From assembly GCF_002849225.1 (NCBI RefSeq), contig NZ_PKMC01000004.1, forward strand, positions 1 through 61,730: DNA of 61,730 bases, given 5' to 3'. The translations under genes and the position numbers were made by a program. The notes beneath the pieces were generated by a model. The model was not told the DNA's origin. It saw only the letters and a program-made list of their open reading frames with translations, and did no database searches. The stretch is from Actinomyces sp. UMB0138 (GTDB taxonomy: Bacteria; Bacillota; Negativicutes; Veillonellales; Veillonellaceae). This document shows positions 16,280 to 24,965 of the stretch, piece by piece. Each line of letters begins with the position of its first letter. Within the stretch, counting starts at the first letter, position 1.

Positions 16280-17646
16280 GAGCTTGTCCTTTCAGTGGTT
16301 GTGTGGATTTCGTGTGCGACCGCGTCGATCAACGCAGCCTGCGTAGCATCTTTCGCATCAAGAGCTTTGAGCACGGCTTCATCGAGCGTCCCTTCCGCAA
16401 CCAGATGCGTGATCGTCACAGGTTCGGATTGACCTTGCCGATACAAGCGAGCGTTCGTCTGTTGATAAAGCTCCAGGCTCCACGTCAACGAGAACCACAC
16501 CAGCAGATGCCCGCCTGCCTGGAGGTTCAATCCGTGACCCGCCGATGCTGGGTGGATCAAGCCGAGGGTGATCTCACCTTTGTTCCATGTCTCGATATCC
16601 GCGCTTGTTTTAAGTTCGCGAGCCTGCGGGAAGCGGGCGGTGATGCGCTGACGGTCATGGGTAAACCAGTAGGCCACGAGCAGTGGGTTGCCGTTGGCTG
16701 CCTCGATGAGATCTTCGAGGACGTCGAGCTTGCGCTCATGAACCGCCGTCCATTGACCGTTGCTGGTGTAGATCGCGCCGCTCGCGAGTTGGAGTAGCTT
16801 GCCGGACAAAGCTGCGGCGTTCGCGGCATCAATCGTCGCCCCATCAAGGTCGAGAACGAGGTCAGCTTTGAGTTGCTCGTAGACCTTGCGCTCTTTCGGC
16901 TCCAGCACCACAGGCATTGTCGTCACCGTCAATTCCGGTAATTGCAGGTGGTCGGTGGTTCTCATCGACAACGTCATGTCACCAATCACACCGTAGATCT
17001 CATCTTCGGCACCCGCGCGGGGCTTATAGGTGAACACCTGCATCCCGTTGCGTTTATCGGGTACGAACCAACGCTCCCGATAACGAGTAATAAACCGGCC
17101 CAAACGCTCGCCGCCGTCGAGAAGCCGGAACTGCGCCCACACGTCCATGAGCCCGTTCGAGGCTGGCGTGCCGGTCAGCCCGACCCAGCGTTTAACGAAG
17201 GGGCGCATTTTCACCAGCGCCGTGAACCGTTTCGCACGGTGGTTTTTGAAGCTGGAGAGTTCGTCGATGACGACCATGTCGAACGGCCAGCTACCGCCCA
17301 TCTGGTTCACGAGCCAGGGAATGTTTTCACGGTTGATGATGGTCACCATCGCAGACTTGGCTAACGCCGCCAGCCGGTCAGCTTTGGTGCCGACAGCAAC
17401 CGCGACGGTGAGCCCGTCAAGGTGATCCCACTTGCGAATTTCGGCGGGCCAGGTGTCTCGCGCTACTCGAAGCGGTGCGACAACCAGCACGCGGGAGATG
17501 GTGAAGTAGTCGAGCATGAGCTGCCAGATCGCCGTCAACGTGATCACGCTCTTGCCCAAACCCATGCCAAGGAGAATCGCGGCCTCGTCATGGTCGATGA
17601 TGAACTCGGTGGCGGTGGATTGGTAGTTATGCGGCGTGTAGTGCAT
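16270..17646 (-). CDS. SNF2/DEAD-type DNA helicase
   Basis: Protein of about 458 aa. Walker A is in LLGMGLGKSVITL; the Walker B/DExx box is DMVVIDELSSFK; motif III is WVGLTGTPASNG. Helicase C motifs appear as HPASAGHGLNLQAGG and QTNARLYRQGQ. The length and motifs fit the phage SNF2-like helicases in replication modules. ATG 17646 has GGGAGG upstream and overlaps the VRR-NUC gene, so both are likely co-translated and may act together on branched DNA. Confidence 0.92.
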   Translation of the reverse strand: MHYTPHNYQSTATEFIIDHDEAAILLGMGLGKSVITLTAIWQLMLDYFTISRVLVVAPLRVARDTWPAEIRKWDHLDGLTVAVAVGTKADRLAALAKSAMVTIINRENIPWLVNQMGGSWPFDMVVIDELSSFKNHRAKRFTALVKMRPFVKRWVGLTGTPASNGLMDVWAQFRLLDGGERLGRFITRYRERWFVPDKRNGMQVFTYKPRAGAEDEIYGVIGDMTLSMRTTDHLQLPELTVTTMPVVLEPKERKVYEQLKADLVLDLDGATIDAANAAALSGKLLQLASGAIYTSNGQWTAVHERKLDVLEDLIEAANGNPLLVAYWFTHDRQRITARFPQARELKTSADIETWNKGEITLGLIHPASAGHGLNLQAGGHLLVWFSLTWSLELYQQTNARLYRQGQSEPVTITHLVAEGTLDEAVLKALDAKDATQAALIDAVAHEIHTTTERTSSCM

Positions 17647-17905
17647 CAAGCACCTCCCGTATGCCGTCCACCGAATCAACAACGAAGGTCTGAAAACCCT
17701 GGTCGCGCAGTTGGCTCATCCGACGCTGCTGGATTGGCCTGGGTTGTTTGCCTGCTGCTTTGAGTTCAACGAAAACAACCCGGCTGTTCATCAGACATAT
17801 CCGGTCAGGTACGCCGCTGGTTCCAGGGCAGACAAGCTTCCAGCACAAGCCACCGCAGGCTTCGACGGCTTTCTTCAGTTGGTGTTCTATGGTTCGTTCG
17901 TTCAT
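17627..17905 (-). CDS. VRR-NUC domain nuclease
   Basis: Protein of about 92 aa consisting of one VRR-NUC domain, a PD-(D/E)XK-type fold. Visible features are ERTIEHQLKKAV, GVPDRICL (metal Asp) and VVFVELKAAGKQP (the ExK pair), then the QQRRMSQLRDQG helix. Stand-alone VRR-NUC proteins cleave branched DNA. The gene is overlapped by the SNF2 gene, a pairing seen in many phages. ATG 17905 follows AAGGAG. Confidence 0.9.
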   Translation of the reverse strand: MNERTIEHQLKKAVEACGGLCWKLVCPGTSGVPDRICLMNSRVVFVELKAAGKQPRPIQQRRMSQLRDQGFQTFVVDSVDGIREVLDALHAA

Positions 17906-17942
17906 GGTCACTCCTTGAGTTCACTTTTAGGGGTGACGGCAT

Positions 17943-18023
17943 GTGACGAGTCGTTCCTAACCTTTTATATAGAGAAAAACACCATGTAATTTCACATGCG
18001 TAAGGTAGGGAATGGCTCGTCAC
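17943..18023. other. Long imperfect inverted repeat upstream of VRR-NUC gene
   Basis: A 22-bp arm at 17943-17964 (GTGACGAG then TCGTTCCTAACCTT) pairs imperfectly with 18002-18023. A second CTCGTCAC follows at about 18025-18032. Between the arms is AT-rich sequence with CATGTAATTTCACATG. The gap carries no gene and may form a long RNA hairpin between vapE and vrr-nuc. Confidence 0.55.
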
Positions 18024-18040
18024 AGCTCGTCACCATGGGG

Positions 18041-20302
18041 TTAGTTGCCGAACTCGGATGCGATCGCGAGCCCGTAGACGTACATGCCGTGCTTGGTCTT
18101 TTTCCGCACGAATCCGGCTTGTTCGACCGCAGCGTTGAAGTCGACCATCGGGCGCGCCCATCCTGAGGTGTTTTGCGCCCACGCCCGATACGTCTGATAG
18201 AGGTCACCAGCCCTCTCCGATAAGCCATCCTCGACGTCGCATGAGTCCTCAAGGAACTGCGAGAACCAGTCGTTATCCTCCTTATATGCTTGCGAGGCTT
18301 GAACCACCTGAGGCGGGGCTTTGAGCTTGTAGCCCTCGGCGTGGATGAGGCGCGCGCCCTCCATAATCCACGTAAGGATTGCTCCGCCCGCGTTTTCGAA
18401 CAGGTGGTCGGCGTAGTTCTTCACGTCCGTATCACCTTCGATGGTGGCGTTAAACGGGATGACGATGAGCCTGCGCCAGATGCCTGCGTCCATGGCTCCC
18501 ACACGCGGCAGGTGATTCGTGTAGAGCACGAGGGTGTGGGAGGGGGTGAAGGCGAAGGGGTCCTTGAACTTTTTCTCTGCCGAGATCTGATCGGTCGAGG
18601 CAAGCTGTTTGACGTTCGAGGTTGATAGGCGCATACCTTCTTCGGTTTCAGCCGCGATCAAGAGACGTTTGCCTCTGGCTTCGGCGAGTTCGGGTTTGAC
18701 GTTGCGGCGCACCCCGACCGTGAGCGCGTCGGCTGAGATCGTGCCCGAATACGTCCCCAACACGCGGGCGATTGTGTTCCAGAAGGTGGATTTGCCGTTT
18801 CGCCCTTCCCCGTAGGCGATGACGAGCGCTTCGACGAAAACCTGGCCGATAGCCGCCAAGCCAACAATGCGCTGCACGTAACTAATCAGCTCAGGATCTC
18901 CTTGGAAGAACACGTCGAGCGCGTCGGCCCAGATCTGTGCACCCTCATCGCTGGGGCTGACAGCGGTCTGCTTGGTCAGCAGATCGGCTGGGTTGTGCTC
19001 GTGGCTTGTGCCGTCGCGCAGATCCCAGGTGCCTGCCGGGGTGTTGAGCTGGTAGGGGTCGACGTCAAGGTCACGGATACGTACCTGCAAGATCGGCCCG
19101 GCTTCTTTCAACGTGGCCGTGATGTTGCGTGACAAACGCCTGGAGAGAACGAACTTGTGGTAGTTCTTTGCCTCATCCCACGCCCGGAACGCGGTCGCTT
19201 GCACAGGCGTGAGCTTGGCGATGCCGCGTGCTTTCGACGAGGCGGAGGCCATCACGAGATCTGCACCGGTTGCCGTCATGGTCTCCCACGTGGACGCGAT
19301 CAAGCGGTCGGCTTCCTCGAGCTGGCGGGAGGTCAATTCCTGAACGACGCCTTGTGCAGATAAGTCGTTCTCATCCCACACGCCATGGTCGTAGACAAGC
19401 CACTTGGTAGCCAGTGAGTAGCGGATCTTGTTCGCGTATTCGCCAGCTAATGTGTCTGCCTGACCGACATCGGAAAAATCATCCGGACGCAAACCCGCCA
19501 ACGCCTCATAAGCCTCTGGCGGCAGATAGCCTGGATCAGCAGCGACCTTCGAAGCGAACCTGCACGCGCTATTCCAAATCGTCTGTAATTCGCCCTCGTT
19601 GAGCGGTGGTTCGCAAAGGTTGGCTTTGCGATTGAAGAGGTCTCGTGCTTGGTCGGTATCGCCGTAGCGGATGAGGACCCTGCCTGCGAAGCGCGACAAC
19701 GTAGCGTTGCGCGAGCCTTCACCAATCACAAGAGTGGAAGCATCAAATGCGGCGAACACGTCCTGCTCATCAGCGTTATCGAGCCACGCATCGAGCAACT
19801 GGTCGCCCTCACGCACCGTAACTTGTGGGTTAGAGGTGCCGTAGATGAAGCGTCCTGCGTCAAGAGCGTTGCGATCGAAGAAAGCAAACCGCGACGCGAG
19901 GCGGTGTTTCAATCCTGCGTATTCGTCTGCGCCTTGTACTTCTCGGATTGGGAAGTAAACGTGGAAACGCGGCCGCGCAGACAACACACCCTTCGCCTTC
20001 ATGTGATTACGAGACGTGGCGGCCATGAACTCCACGCCCGCCATCACCTCGCCAAGCTTCTCAGGCGTGACCCACTCGGACTCGGTGTCGGTGTGATCGT
20101 TGTCGATATCCATCACCACGCAGTCCGAGGCTATGAAGGCTGCAGTTGAGCGGCGATCATTCGCATAGGTTGCGGCTACGTGATCGAAGCCCGCGACTGC
20201 AGACAGGGATGCCACGTCGGCGATGGTTTGCTGGTTCGGGTAGTGGTTGTTGTTCTGCACGCCGCTCACATTCGCGGCATAGAGGGTGAAGGGCGTGGTC
20301 AT
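18041..20302 (-). CDS. VapE-type primase/SF3 helicase (D5-like)
   Basis: Protein of 753 aa acting as replication initiator. The N-terminal ~200 residues are primase-polymerase-like (CVVMDIDNDHTD, RPRFHVYFP, AGRFIYGTSNP). The D5_N region sits in the middle. The C-terminal SF3 ATPase has Walker A YGEGRNGKSTFW, KRLLIAAETEEG and the sensor VLYTNHLPRV. The start follows AAGGAGG and overlaps the upstream DUF4406 stop. It would prime and unwind phage DNA for the family A polymerase encoded upstream. Confidence 0.92.
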   Translation of the reverse strand: MTTPFTLYAANVSGVQNNNHYPNQQTIADVASLSAVAGFDHVAATYANDRRSTAAFIASDCVVMDIDNDHTDTESEWVTPEKLGEVMAGVEFMAATSRNHMKAKGVLSARPRFHVYFPIREVQGADEYAGLKHRLASRFAFFDRNALDAGRFIYGTSNPQVTVREGDQLLDAWLDNADEQDVFAAFDASTLVIGEGSRNATLSRFAGRVLIRYGDTDQARDLFNRKANLCEPPLNEGELQTIWNSACRFASKVAADPGYLPPEAYEALAGLRPDDFSDVGQADTLAGEYANKIRYSLATKWLVYDHGVWDENDLSAQGVVQELTSRQLEEADRLIASTWETMTATGADLVMASASSKARGIAKLTPVQATAFRAWDEAKNYHKFVLSRRLSRNITATLKEAGPILQVRIRDLDVDPYQLNTPAGTWDLRDGTSHEHNPADLLTKQTAVSPSDEGAQIWADALDVFFQGDPELISYVQRIVGLAAIGQVFVEALVIAYGEGRNGKSTFWNTIARVLGTYSGTISADALTVGVRRNVKPELAEARGKRLLIAAETEEGMRLSTSNVKQLASTDQISAEKKFKDPFAFTPSHTLVLYTNHLPRVGAMDAGIWRRLIVIPFNATIEGDTDVKNYADHLFENAGGAILTWIMEGARLIHAEGYKLKAPPQVVQASQAYKEDNDWFSQFLEDSCDVEDGLSERAGDLYQTYRAWAQNTSGWARPMVDFNAAVEQAGFVRKKTKHGMYVYGLAIASEFGN

Positions 20303-20736
20303 GGCGTGACCTCCTTGAAATCAGAATCGAAAAACTTAATCGGCAACTCGAGGTCGCGCGCCCACCCGATCTCTAAGCGCATACCAAGGCTGACGCGTCC
20401 CACGTATGCCCAGAGGGCTTCGCATTTAGCGAGCAGCACCCTGTTGAAGAACATCGCCAGCTCCCGCTGATCAGGGTCTGCGTCATCCATGAACTGCGGG
20501 AACAACAGGTGTGGGGCGAATGGGATTTTGCCCGCGCTCACTGCGAAGGAGCAGAATTGGCGGGCGAGCTCAACGTTCGCTTGCACGTCGCCTGAGTAGG
20601 GCGAGCAGATATAAATCAAGGGCCGGTAGCCGAATTGTTCGCGCTGCAGCTTTTTGAGCGCGTGGTAGCTGGTTAGGTCCAGGTAGCCTTCGGTGTTCTT
20701 CTTCGAAAACCCAATATCGAGTGTCGTGGCGGTCAT
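20299..20736 (-). CDS. DUF4406 protein (nucleoside deoxyribosyltransferase-like)
   Basis: Protein of about 145 aa. YRPLIYICSPYSGDVQANVE, then FAPHLLFPQFMDD and LGMRLEIGWARDLELP are typical of DUF4406, which is related to nucleoside 2-deoxyribosyltransferases. In phages it may remodel nucleotides or bind small nucleotides; the reaction is not shown here. ATG 20736 overlaps the antirepressor stop. The longer frame to 20919 reads out of frame inside that gene and is rejected. Confidence 0.8.
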   Translation of the reverse strand: MTATTLDIGFSKKNTEGYLDLTSYHALKKLQREQFGYRPLIYICSPYSGDVQANVELARQFCSFAVSAGKIPFAPHLLFPQFMDDADPDQRELAMFFNRVLLAKCEALWAYVGRVSLGMRLEIGWARDLELPIKFFDSDFKEVTP

Positions 20737-21497
20737 GCTTGCACCTGACCTTGACGCTCGATGACAGGCAGAATGCCGAGCTGGTTCTTGAGCAGGTCGT
20801 AGATGAACAGACGCCCCTTTTGCGTCCAGTACATGTGGGTGCGGGTCTGCCCCTCGCCGTATTCGTGGGTCTTGGACTGGGTGTATCCCTGCTCGGCGTA
20901 CTTCGCGTACAGGAACCACCGGTCCGACTGATGGAACTGCACGTGAGCATCACGCAGGATCCGGTTGAGTTTCTTCGCGGAAAGTCCGTAGTCCTTCGCA
21001 ATCGCGGTCGTCGTCAACAACGAATCGGACTGCAACACGAGGTCGTAGTACGAGACTTTCGGTGCCGCCTCAAGTAAGGCTTGCTCTGCTGCCAGGCGCT
21101 TGGCCCGCTCAGCACGCAGCGTGGCGATGGCATGCTCGAGGAACTCATCATCAGCGAGCAGTTCGTCGTATGCGTACATGCCGTGGCGGCGAATCGTCGG
21201 CAACACCTCATCGAACACCCAGGCTTCGAACTTCTGCGCTGCCGGGAGCTTTGAGGAGATGATGAGGCGGTACAGGTTGCCCTCGGTAATGAAGCGGACC
21301 TGCTGGATTCCACCAGCGGTCTCAAGGGGGTGGTAATTTGCCACCCCCTTGCAGTGTAGCTTCACCGCGTTCGTCGGATCCTGGTAGCCGAGCGCGGTGG
21401 CGACGTCCTTGCCGCAGAAAAGGATCTGGCCATCAGTGGTGATGGTGCGAATGGTGCCGAACACGTCGTTGGTGAATGTTTGAATCTGGTTTCCCAT
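20733..21497 (-). CDS. Phage antirepressor (BRO-N plus KilA-C/ANT)
   Basis: Protein of about 254 aa. BRO-N domain at residues about 5-110 (VFGTIRTITTDGQILFCGKDVATALGY, AWVFDEVLPTIRRHGMY). KilA-C/ANT domain from about 135 (QSDSLLTTTAIAKDYGLSAKKLN, GRLFIYDLL). Such proteins inactivate the phage repressor during induction. ATG 21497 has GGAAGG before it; upstream in-frame starts lie in a region without coding character. The dispersed 36-bp element copy A sits about 70 bases upstream. Confidence 0.93.
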   Translation of the reverse strand: MGNQIQTFTNDVFGTIRTITTDGQILFCGKDVATALGYQDPTNAVKLHCKGVANYHPLETAGGIQQVRFITEGNLYRLIISSKLPAAQKFEAWVFDEVLPTIRRHGMYAYDELLADDEFLEHAIATLRAERAKRLAAEQALLEAAPKVSYYDLVLQSDSLLTTTAIAKDYGLSAKKLNRILRDAHVQFHQSDRWFLYAKYAEQGYTQSKTHEYGEGQTRTHMYWTQKGRLFIYDLLKNQLGILPVIERQGQVQA

Positions 21498-21563
21498 GGC
21501 GGGGTTCCTTCCCGAGACCCCGTCGAGAAAAATCGTGCCGGTCGACACAAGGAGTTAAGGGCC

Positions 21564-21599
21564 TCACCCCACTGCCGACGAGCCCGAAAGTGTTAAATC
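21564..21599 (-). repeat. Dispersed 36-bp bipartite element, copy A
   Basis: In the minus direction: GATTTAACA, 11 variable bases, GTCGGCAGTGGGGTGA. Copies B (27372-27407) and C (46543-46578) have identical conserved halves and exactly the same spacing but different 11-base centres. This copy is in noncoding DNA upstream of the antirepressor. Confidence 0.9.
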
Positions 21600-21887
21600 A
21601 CGGGTACTCAATCGCTTCTCGTTCTGGCACGATTGGTGTTGAAGCCCCGGTGGAGCGCTATCTGTTAGAGCAATCTGGCAGGTATTCTCGCCGGGGCATA
21701 GACAAATTTCTCGAGTGCTCTGTGTGGAAGAACCATCATTCTCTTGCTACAGCGGTGCCGACACGGTGGTCTTTTAGACAACATGACCGGTTCCGCTGCC
21801 CGCCTCGGTGGGAGCGCAGGGTCGGTTCTCGTTTCTTAGCGGTCTTGGATAAGCTTTCTTCTCTGATGGTGATACTTCGCCGAGTTC
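21600..21887. other. Noncoding stretch upstream of Abi gene
   Basis: About 290 bases between the dispersed element and the Abi promoter. A plus-strand frame to 21916 runs through it but lacks coding character and begins inside the antirepressor. An inverted repeat GCCCCGG/CCGGGGC (21644-21650 and 21691-21697) and other GC-rich segments suggest structured RNA. No gene can be supported. Confidence 0.5.
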
Positions 21888-21917
21888 TTGATTCTGTCGC
21901 TGTTTTCGCGGTATAGT
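21888..21917 (+). promoter_or_regulatory. Promoter of the Abi gene
   Basis: TTGATT (21888-21893), 18-base spacer, TATAGT (21912-21917). The predicted RNA would start near 21923, so the leader before the ATG at 21978 is about 55 nt and consists mostly of the hairpin at 21931-21973. Confidence 0.6.
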
Positions 21918-21930
21918 GATTACCACTAGT

Positions 21931-21973
21931 ACCGGCTCGCTTGTATCGGTTTCCGAGACAGGTCAGAGCCGGT
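21931..21973 (+). ncRNA. Hairpin leader of the Abi mRNA, candidate regulatory RNA
   Basis: Outer stem ACCGGCTC (21931-21938) with GAGCCGGT (21966-21973). Inner stem CTTGT (21940-21944) with ACAGG (58-62 of the same hundred), then TCGG/CCGA closing a TTT loop. The ATG follows after four bases. AbiF-family genes are known to be associated with noncoding RNAs, so this may be an antitoxin-like or autoregulatory RNA. Confidence 0.5.
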
Positions 21974-21977
21974 CTTC

Positions 21978-22922
21978 ATGTTTTTGGAAGCAGGTGGGCT
22001 GGTGGTCGATAAACCGTGGGCCAGTATCGATGAGCAGATTAATATTCTCACTCGTCGTGGCCTATTGGATGCCGGTGATTACCGCCGCGAGTTATCTACT
22101 GTCGGCTATTACCGGCTTTCGGGATACTCCTACCCGTTGCGTCAGATCGCTCCATCTGATTCGCCGCAACGGCGTTTGGACCATTTCGTTCTCGGTGCAC
22201 GTATGGGGCATGTGGTAGAGCTGTACGAGTTTGATGAGCGGCTACGCTTGGCTGTGTGGCAGGCGCTATGCAAGCTGGAGGTGTGCCTGCGAGTTGACGT
22301 GGGGCACGTGCTGGGTGAGATCGATCCGTTCATTCACCTCGACCTCGAACGGATTTGGCCATCGGGGGCGATGAATCACAGAGCAGCATTCTTTACGCAG
22401 AAGCTCACCCAAACACAGTCGCGCTCTACAGAAGATTTCGTCAAGCATTACAACCAGACCCACGACGGTCGTTTGCCGGTGTGGGTGGTTACCGAGATTC
22501 TTGAGTTCGGACAACTCGTGACCCTGTTTTCGTTGGCTCCCTTCGAACAGCGTCGTCGCATTGCTGACAAGTACTTGGCACGTGCCGACGAGTTGGAATC
22601 GTGGATGCGCACTGCGAATTACATTCGTAACATATGCGCTCACCACGCCAGACTATGGAATAGGCAACTCGTTATCCGTCCACTGGTCAAACACCGCCGC
22701 AACGACCAAACGCTATCGGCCGTGACACATTCTTCAGGACGTATGTACACCGCGCTGGTGATCACCGCATTCCTCTTGCGACGAGGAAATTTCACCGCTG
22801 AAATACAGGCCATCAGCGACGTCCTAGACAGTTTCCCCACCGAAATTCCTGGCGTCGATCTAACGCACATAGGTGCCAGCCCCAGCTGGAAACAAGATCC
22901 CATCTGGACAATCAACAGCTAA
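21978..22922 (+). CDS. Abi_2 family (AbiD/AbiF-like) HEPN abortive infection protein
   Basis: Protein of 314 aa. The Abi_2 pattern is clear: DKPWASIDEQINILTRRGL, YYRLSGYSYPLR, YEFDERLR, LPVWVVTEILEFGQL. The HEPN RNase motif R-x(4)-H is RNICAHH at residues 217-223. Proteins of this family stop infection by RNA cleavage, so this prophage gene probably protects the host from other phages. ATG 21978 has no clear ribosome site; GTG 22002 behind AGGTGGG is an alternative. Its stop overlaps the DNA polymerase stop by four bases in convergent orientation. Confidence 0.9.
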   Translation: MFLEAGGLVVDKPWASIDEQINILTRRGLLDAGDYRRELSTVGYYRLSGYSYPLRQIAPSDSPQRRLDHFVLGARMGHVVELYEFDERLRLAVWQALCKLEVCLRVDVGHVLGEIDPFIHLDLERIWPSGAMNHRAAFFTQKLTQTQSRSTEDFVKHYNQTHDGRLPVWVVTEILEFGQLVTLFSLAPFEQRRRIADKYLARADELESWMRTANYIRNICAHHARLWNRQLVIRPLVKHRRNDQTLSAVTHSSGRMYTALVITAFLLRRGNFTAEIQAISDVLDSFPTEIPGVDLTHIGASPSWKQDPIWTINS

Positions 22923-24886
22923 TCCTTACGGTAATAGGCGCACTCATACCCATCCGCGTCCAACGGCAAACCTTCGGCCCAGGCTGGGAGCGTCGACATA
23001 AGAGCACATGCATCAGTCACGGTGAAGCCGGAATTTTCGGGTTCGTCGATGACGATTTCGTCGTGAACATGCATCACAATCTGGTGCCCCGCCTTGGCGA
23101 CTGCGTGCATGCCAGTGACGAGAAGGTCGCGAGCGATCGCCTGGACGATGTTCTCGACGAGTTTTCCACCGTAGGTTTCTAACTGTCCCCAGCGTCTGGC
23201 TGTGGTGGTTCCGGTGTAGGTGACGCTGGTGCCGCCCCAACGGTTCTCACCCAGACGCGGCTGCACATAGGCAAGCCGTCTACCAGAGGGCAGTTCGATG
23301 AAGAAAATCCTAGACTCAACGCTAAAGCGCAGGTTGCGTAGCCGGATCGGCTGGCGCGACGAGATCGCAGCGATGGCTGCTTCTTCGACGTCCGCCCAGA
23401 GCCCAACGATGTGCGGGTTAGCTTGCCGCCATGCGTCCACGATCGGTTTGAGTTCGTGCTCAGCGAGTCCCATATTGAGGGCTCCCATAGCTTTGAGAGC
23501 ACCGACCGAGCCGCCATAACCACAGGCGAGCACCGCAATCTTCCCCTTCTGACGAAGCTCACCATTAACGCCGTGCTTTTCGACTGGGACGCCGAACATG
23601 CGCGACGCGGTCTCGCAGTAGAGGTCTTTCCCCTCACGAAACGCTTCAAGAGTCGAGGTTTCTCCTGCGAGCCATGCGATAACGCGCGCCTCGATTGCAG
23701 AAAAGTCCGCGACAATAAACCTGTGGCCGGTACTAGGGATGAAGGCGGTCCGGATGAGTTGGCTGAGCGTGTCGGGCACGGACTCGTAGAGCAGCTCAAG
23801 TGCGTCCAGGTTGCCCGTTCTGACGAGCGTGCGCGCTTGGTCGAGATCAGGCAGGTAATTCCTTGGCAGGTTTTGGACTTGGACGAGGCGTCCGGCGAAG
23901 CGCCCGGTACGTCCTGCTCCGTAGAACTGGATGAGCCCACGAGCCCGGCCGTCACTGCCTGCGACGTTTTGCATCGCCTGGTATTTCTTCACCGAAGATT
24001 TAGCCAGATCGCCGCGAAGTTCGAGGACTTCCTTCACCGCGCCAGTCGCGGTATCGAGGGCGGAATCGACCTCGGCTTTCGCTAGCGATTCGAGTTCGCA
24101 ACCTCTGGTGGCAAGCCATTGTTTGAGTTGGATCGGCGAGTTAGGATTGTCCAACCCCGTGAGCTTCTGCGCCCGAGCAAGCGACGCGTTGCGGTGGTGC
24201 TCGTCCACGGCAACGGCATTATCGACGAGCGTGTGGTCGAGAAGAATCCCGGCATCATTAATGCGTTGGTCAAGAGCGTAGGTGTCCCATTCGGACTCTG
24301 GCATCGGAAAACAAGCCAGTCTGTCGTGGATGGCTTGTTCGACTTCGACGTCACGACGGTTGTAGTCAATGAAATGTGCCCATCCGGTCGGATCAGCCGA
24401 TGGTGGATTCCTGTGTTTGCCGCCATTCAAGACCGAGGGCGTGGCGGGTGTACAAAACTGCTTGATCAGCTTGCGTCCGGCGCTGTCTTTCTGCACGTCA
24501 AGCTTCAAAACCGCGGCTATCGCGTCGAGGCTCATCGGCAACCCCAAATAGGCGCTCCACACCATAGTGCAGCGCCACTGCCTTGGGTCAAGAAACCCAT
24601 CACCGAGAAGCTCGGAATGATGGCGGTGTAGCCATGCTGAGAGGCAGACTCGTTCGAAGGCGGCGTTATGCGCCCACTTGACCACATCCGGATCCACCAG
24701 TGCCGCCAGCACCTCGTCGGGCATTGATTGTCCGTTGGCGAGATCCACTATTTCGACCGGGCCACCGTCGACCGAATATCCGAAGAGGAGCAGGTCGAAG
24801 TCTGGGTGCTCGGCATACGGGTAGACGCCTGTCTTGGCGAGCTGAACAGGACTGAAAGATTCGATATCGCAGAAGAGTGTTCGCAT
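22919..24886 (-). CDS. Phage DNA polymerase, family A
   Basis: Protein of 655 aa. N-terminal 3'-5' exonuclease-like domain (TLFCDIESFSPVQL, KWAHNAAFERVCL, YNRRDVEVEQAI). Polymerase motif A is IVADFSAIEARVIAW, motif B is RQKGKIAVLACGYGG, and motif C is MHVHDEIVID. These give the catalytic aspartates. It replicates the phage genome with VapE, SSB and the DUF2800 nuclease. GAAAGGA precedes the ATG. A 13-bp hairpin lies between it and the SSB gene. Confidence 0.95.
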   Translation of the reverse strand: MRTLFCDIESFSPVQLAKTGVYPYAEHPDFDLLLFGYSVDGGPVEIVDLANGQSMPDEVLAALVDPDVVKWAHNAAFERVCLSAWLHRHHSELLGDGFLDPRQWRCTMVWSAYLGLPMSLDAIAAVLKLDVQKDSAGRKLIKQFCTPATPSVLNGGKHRNPPSADPTGWAHFIDYNRRDVEVEQAIHDRLACFPMPESEWDTYALDQRINDAGILLDHTLVDNAVAVDEHHRNASLARAQKLTGLDNPNSPIQLKQWLATRGCELESLAKAEVDSALDTATGAVKEVLELRGDLAKSSVKKYQAMQNVAGSDGRARGLIQFYGAGRTGRFAGRLVQVQNLPRNYLPDLDQARTLVRTGNLDALELLYESVPDTLSQLIRTAFIPSTGHRFIVADFSAIEARVIAWLAGETSTLEAFREGKDLYCETASRMFGVPVEKHGVNGELRQKGKIAVLACGYGGSVGALKAMGALNMGLAEHELKPIVDAWRQANPHIVGLWADVEEAAIAAISSRQPIRLRNLRFSVESRIFFIELPSGRRLAYVQPRLGENRWGGTSVTYTGTTTARRWGQLETYGGKLVENIVQAIARDLLVTGMHAVAKAGHQIVMHVHDEIVIDEPENSGFTVTDACALMSTLPAWAEGLPLDADGYECAYYRKD

Positions 24887-24916
24887 GACGGGGTTCCTTT
24901 CACGTCAGAGGAAAAT

Positions 24917-24953
24917 GTGGAGGGAACCAACAATGAACGCTGGTTCCCTCCAC
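24917..24953 (-). terminator. Hairpin between SSB and DNA polymerase genes
   Basis: Perfect 13-bp stem GTGGAGGGAACCA/TGGTTCCCTCCAC with an 11-base loop, followed in the minus direction by CATTTTCC. It could attenuate polymerase expression or stabilise the upstream mRNA end. Confidence 0.6.
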
Positions 24954-24965
24954 GATTGGAGTTGG

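Noticed and set aside
21476..21916. 146-codon plus-strand frame upstream of Abi gene
   Set aside because: It begins inside the antirepressor, spans the dispersed element and structured noncoding DNA, has no ribosome site and no protein-like character.
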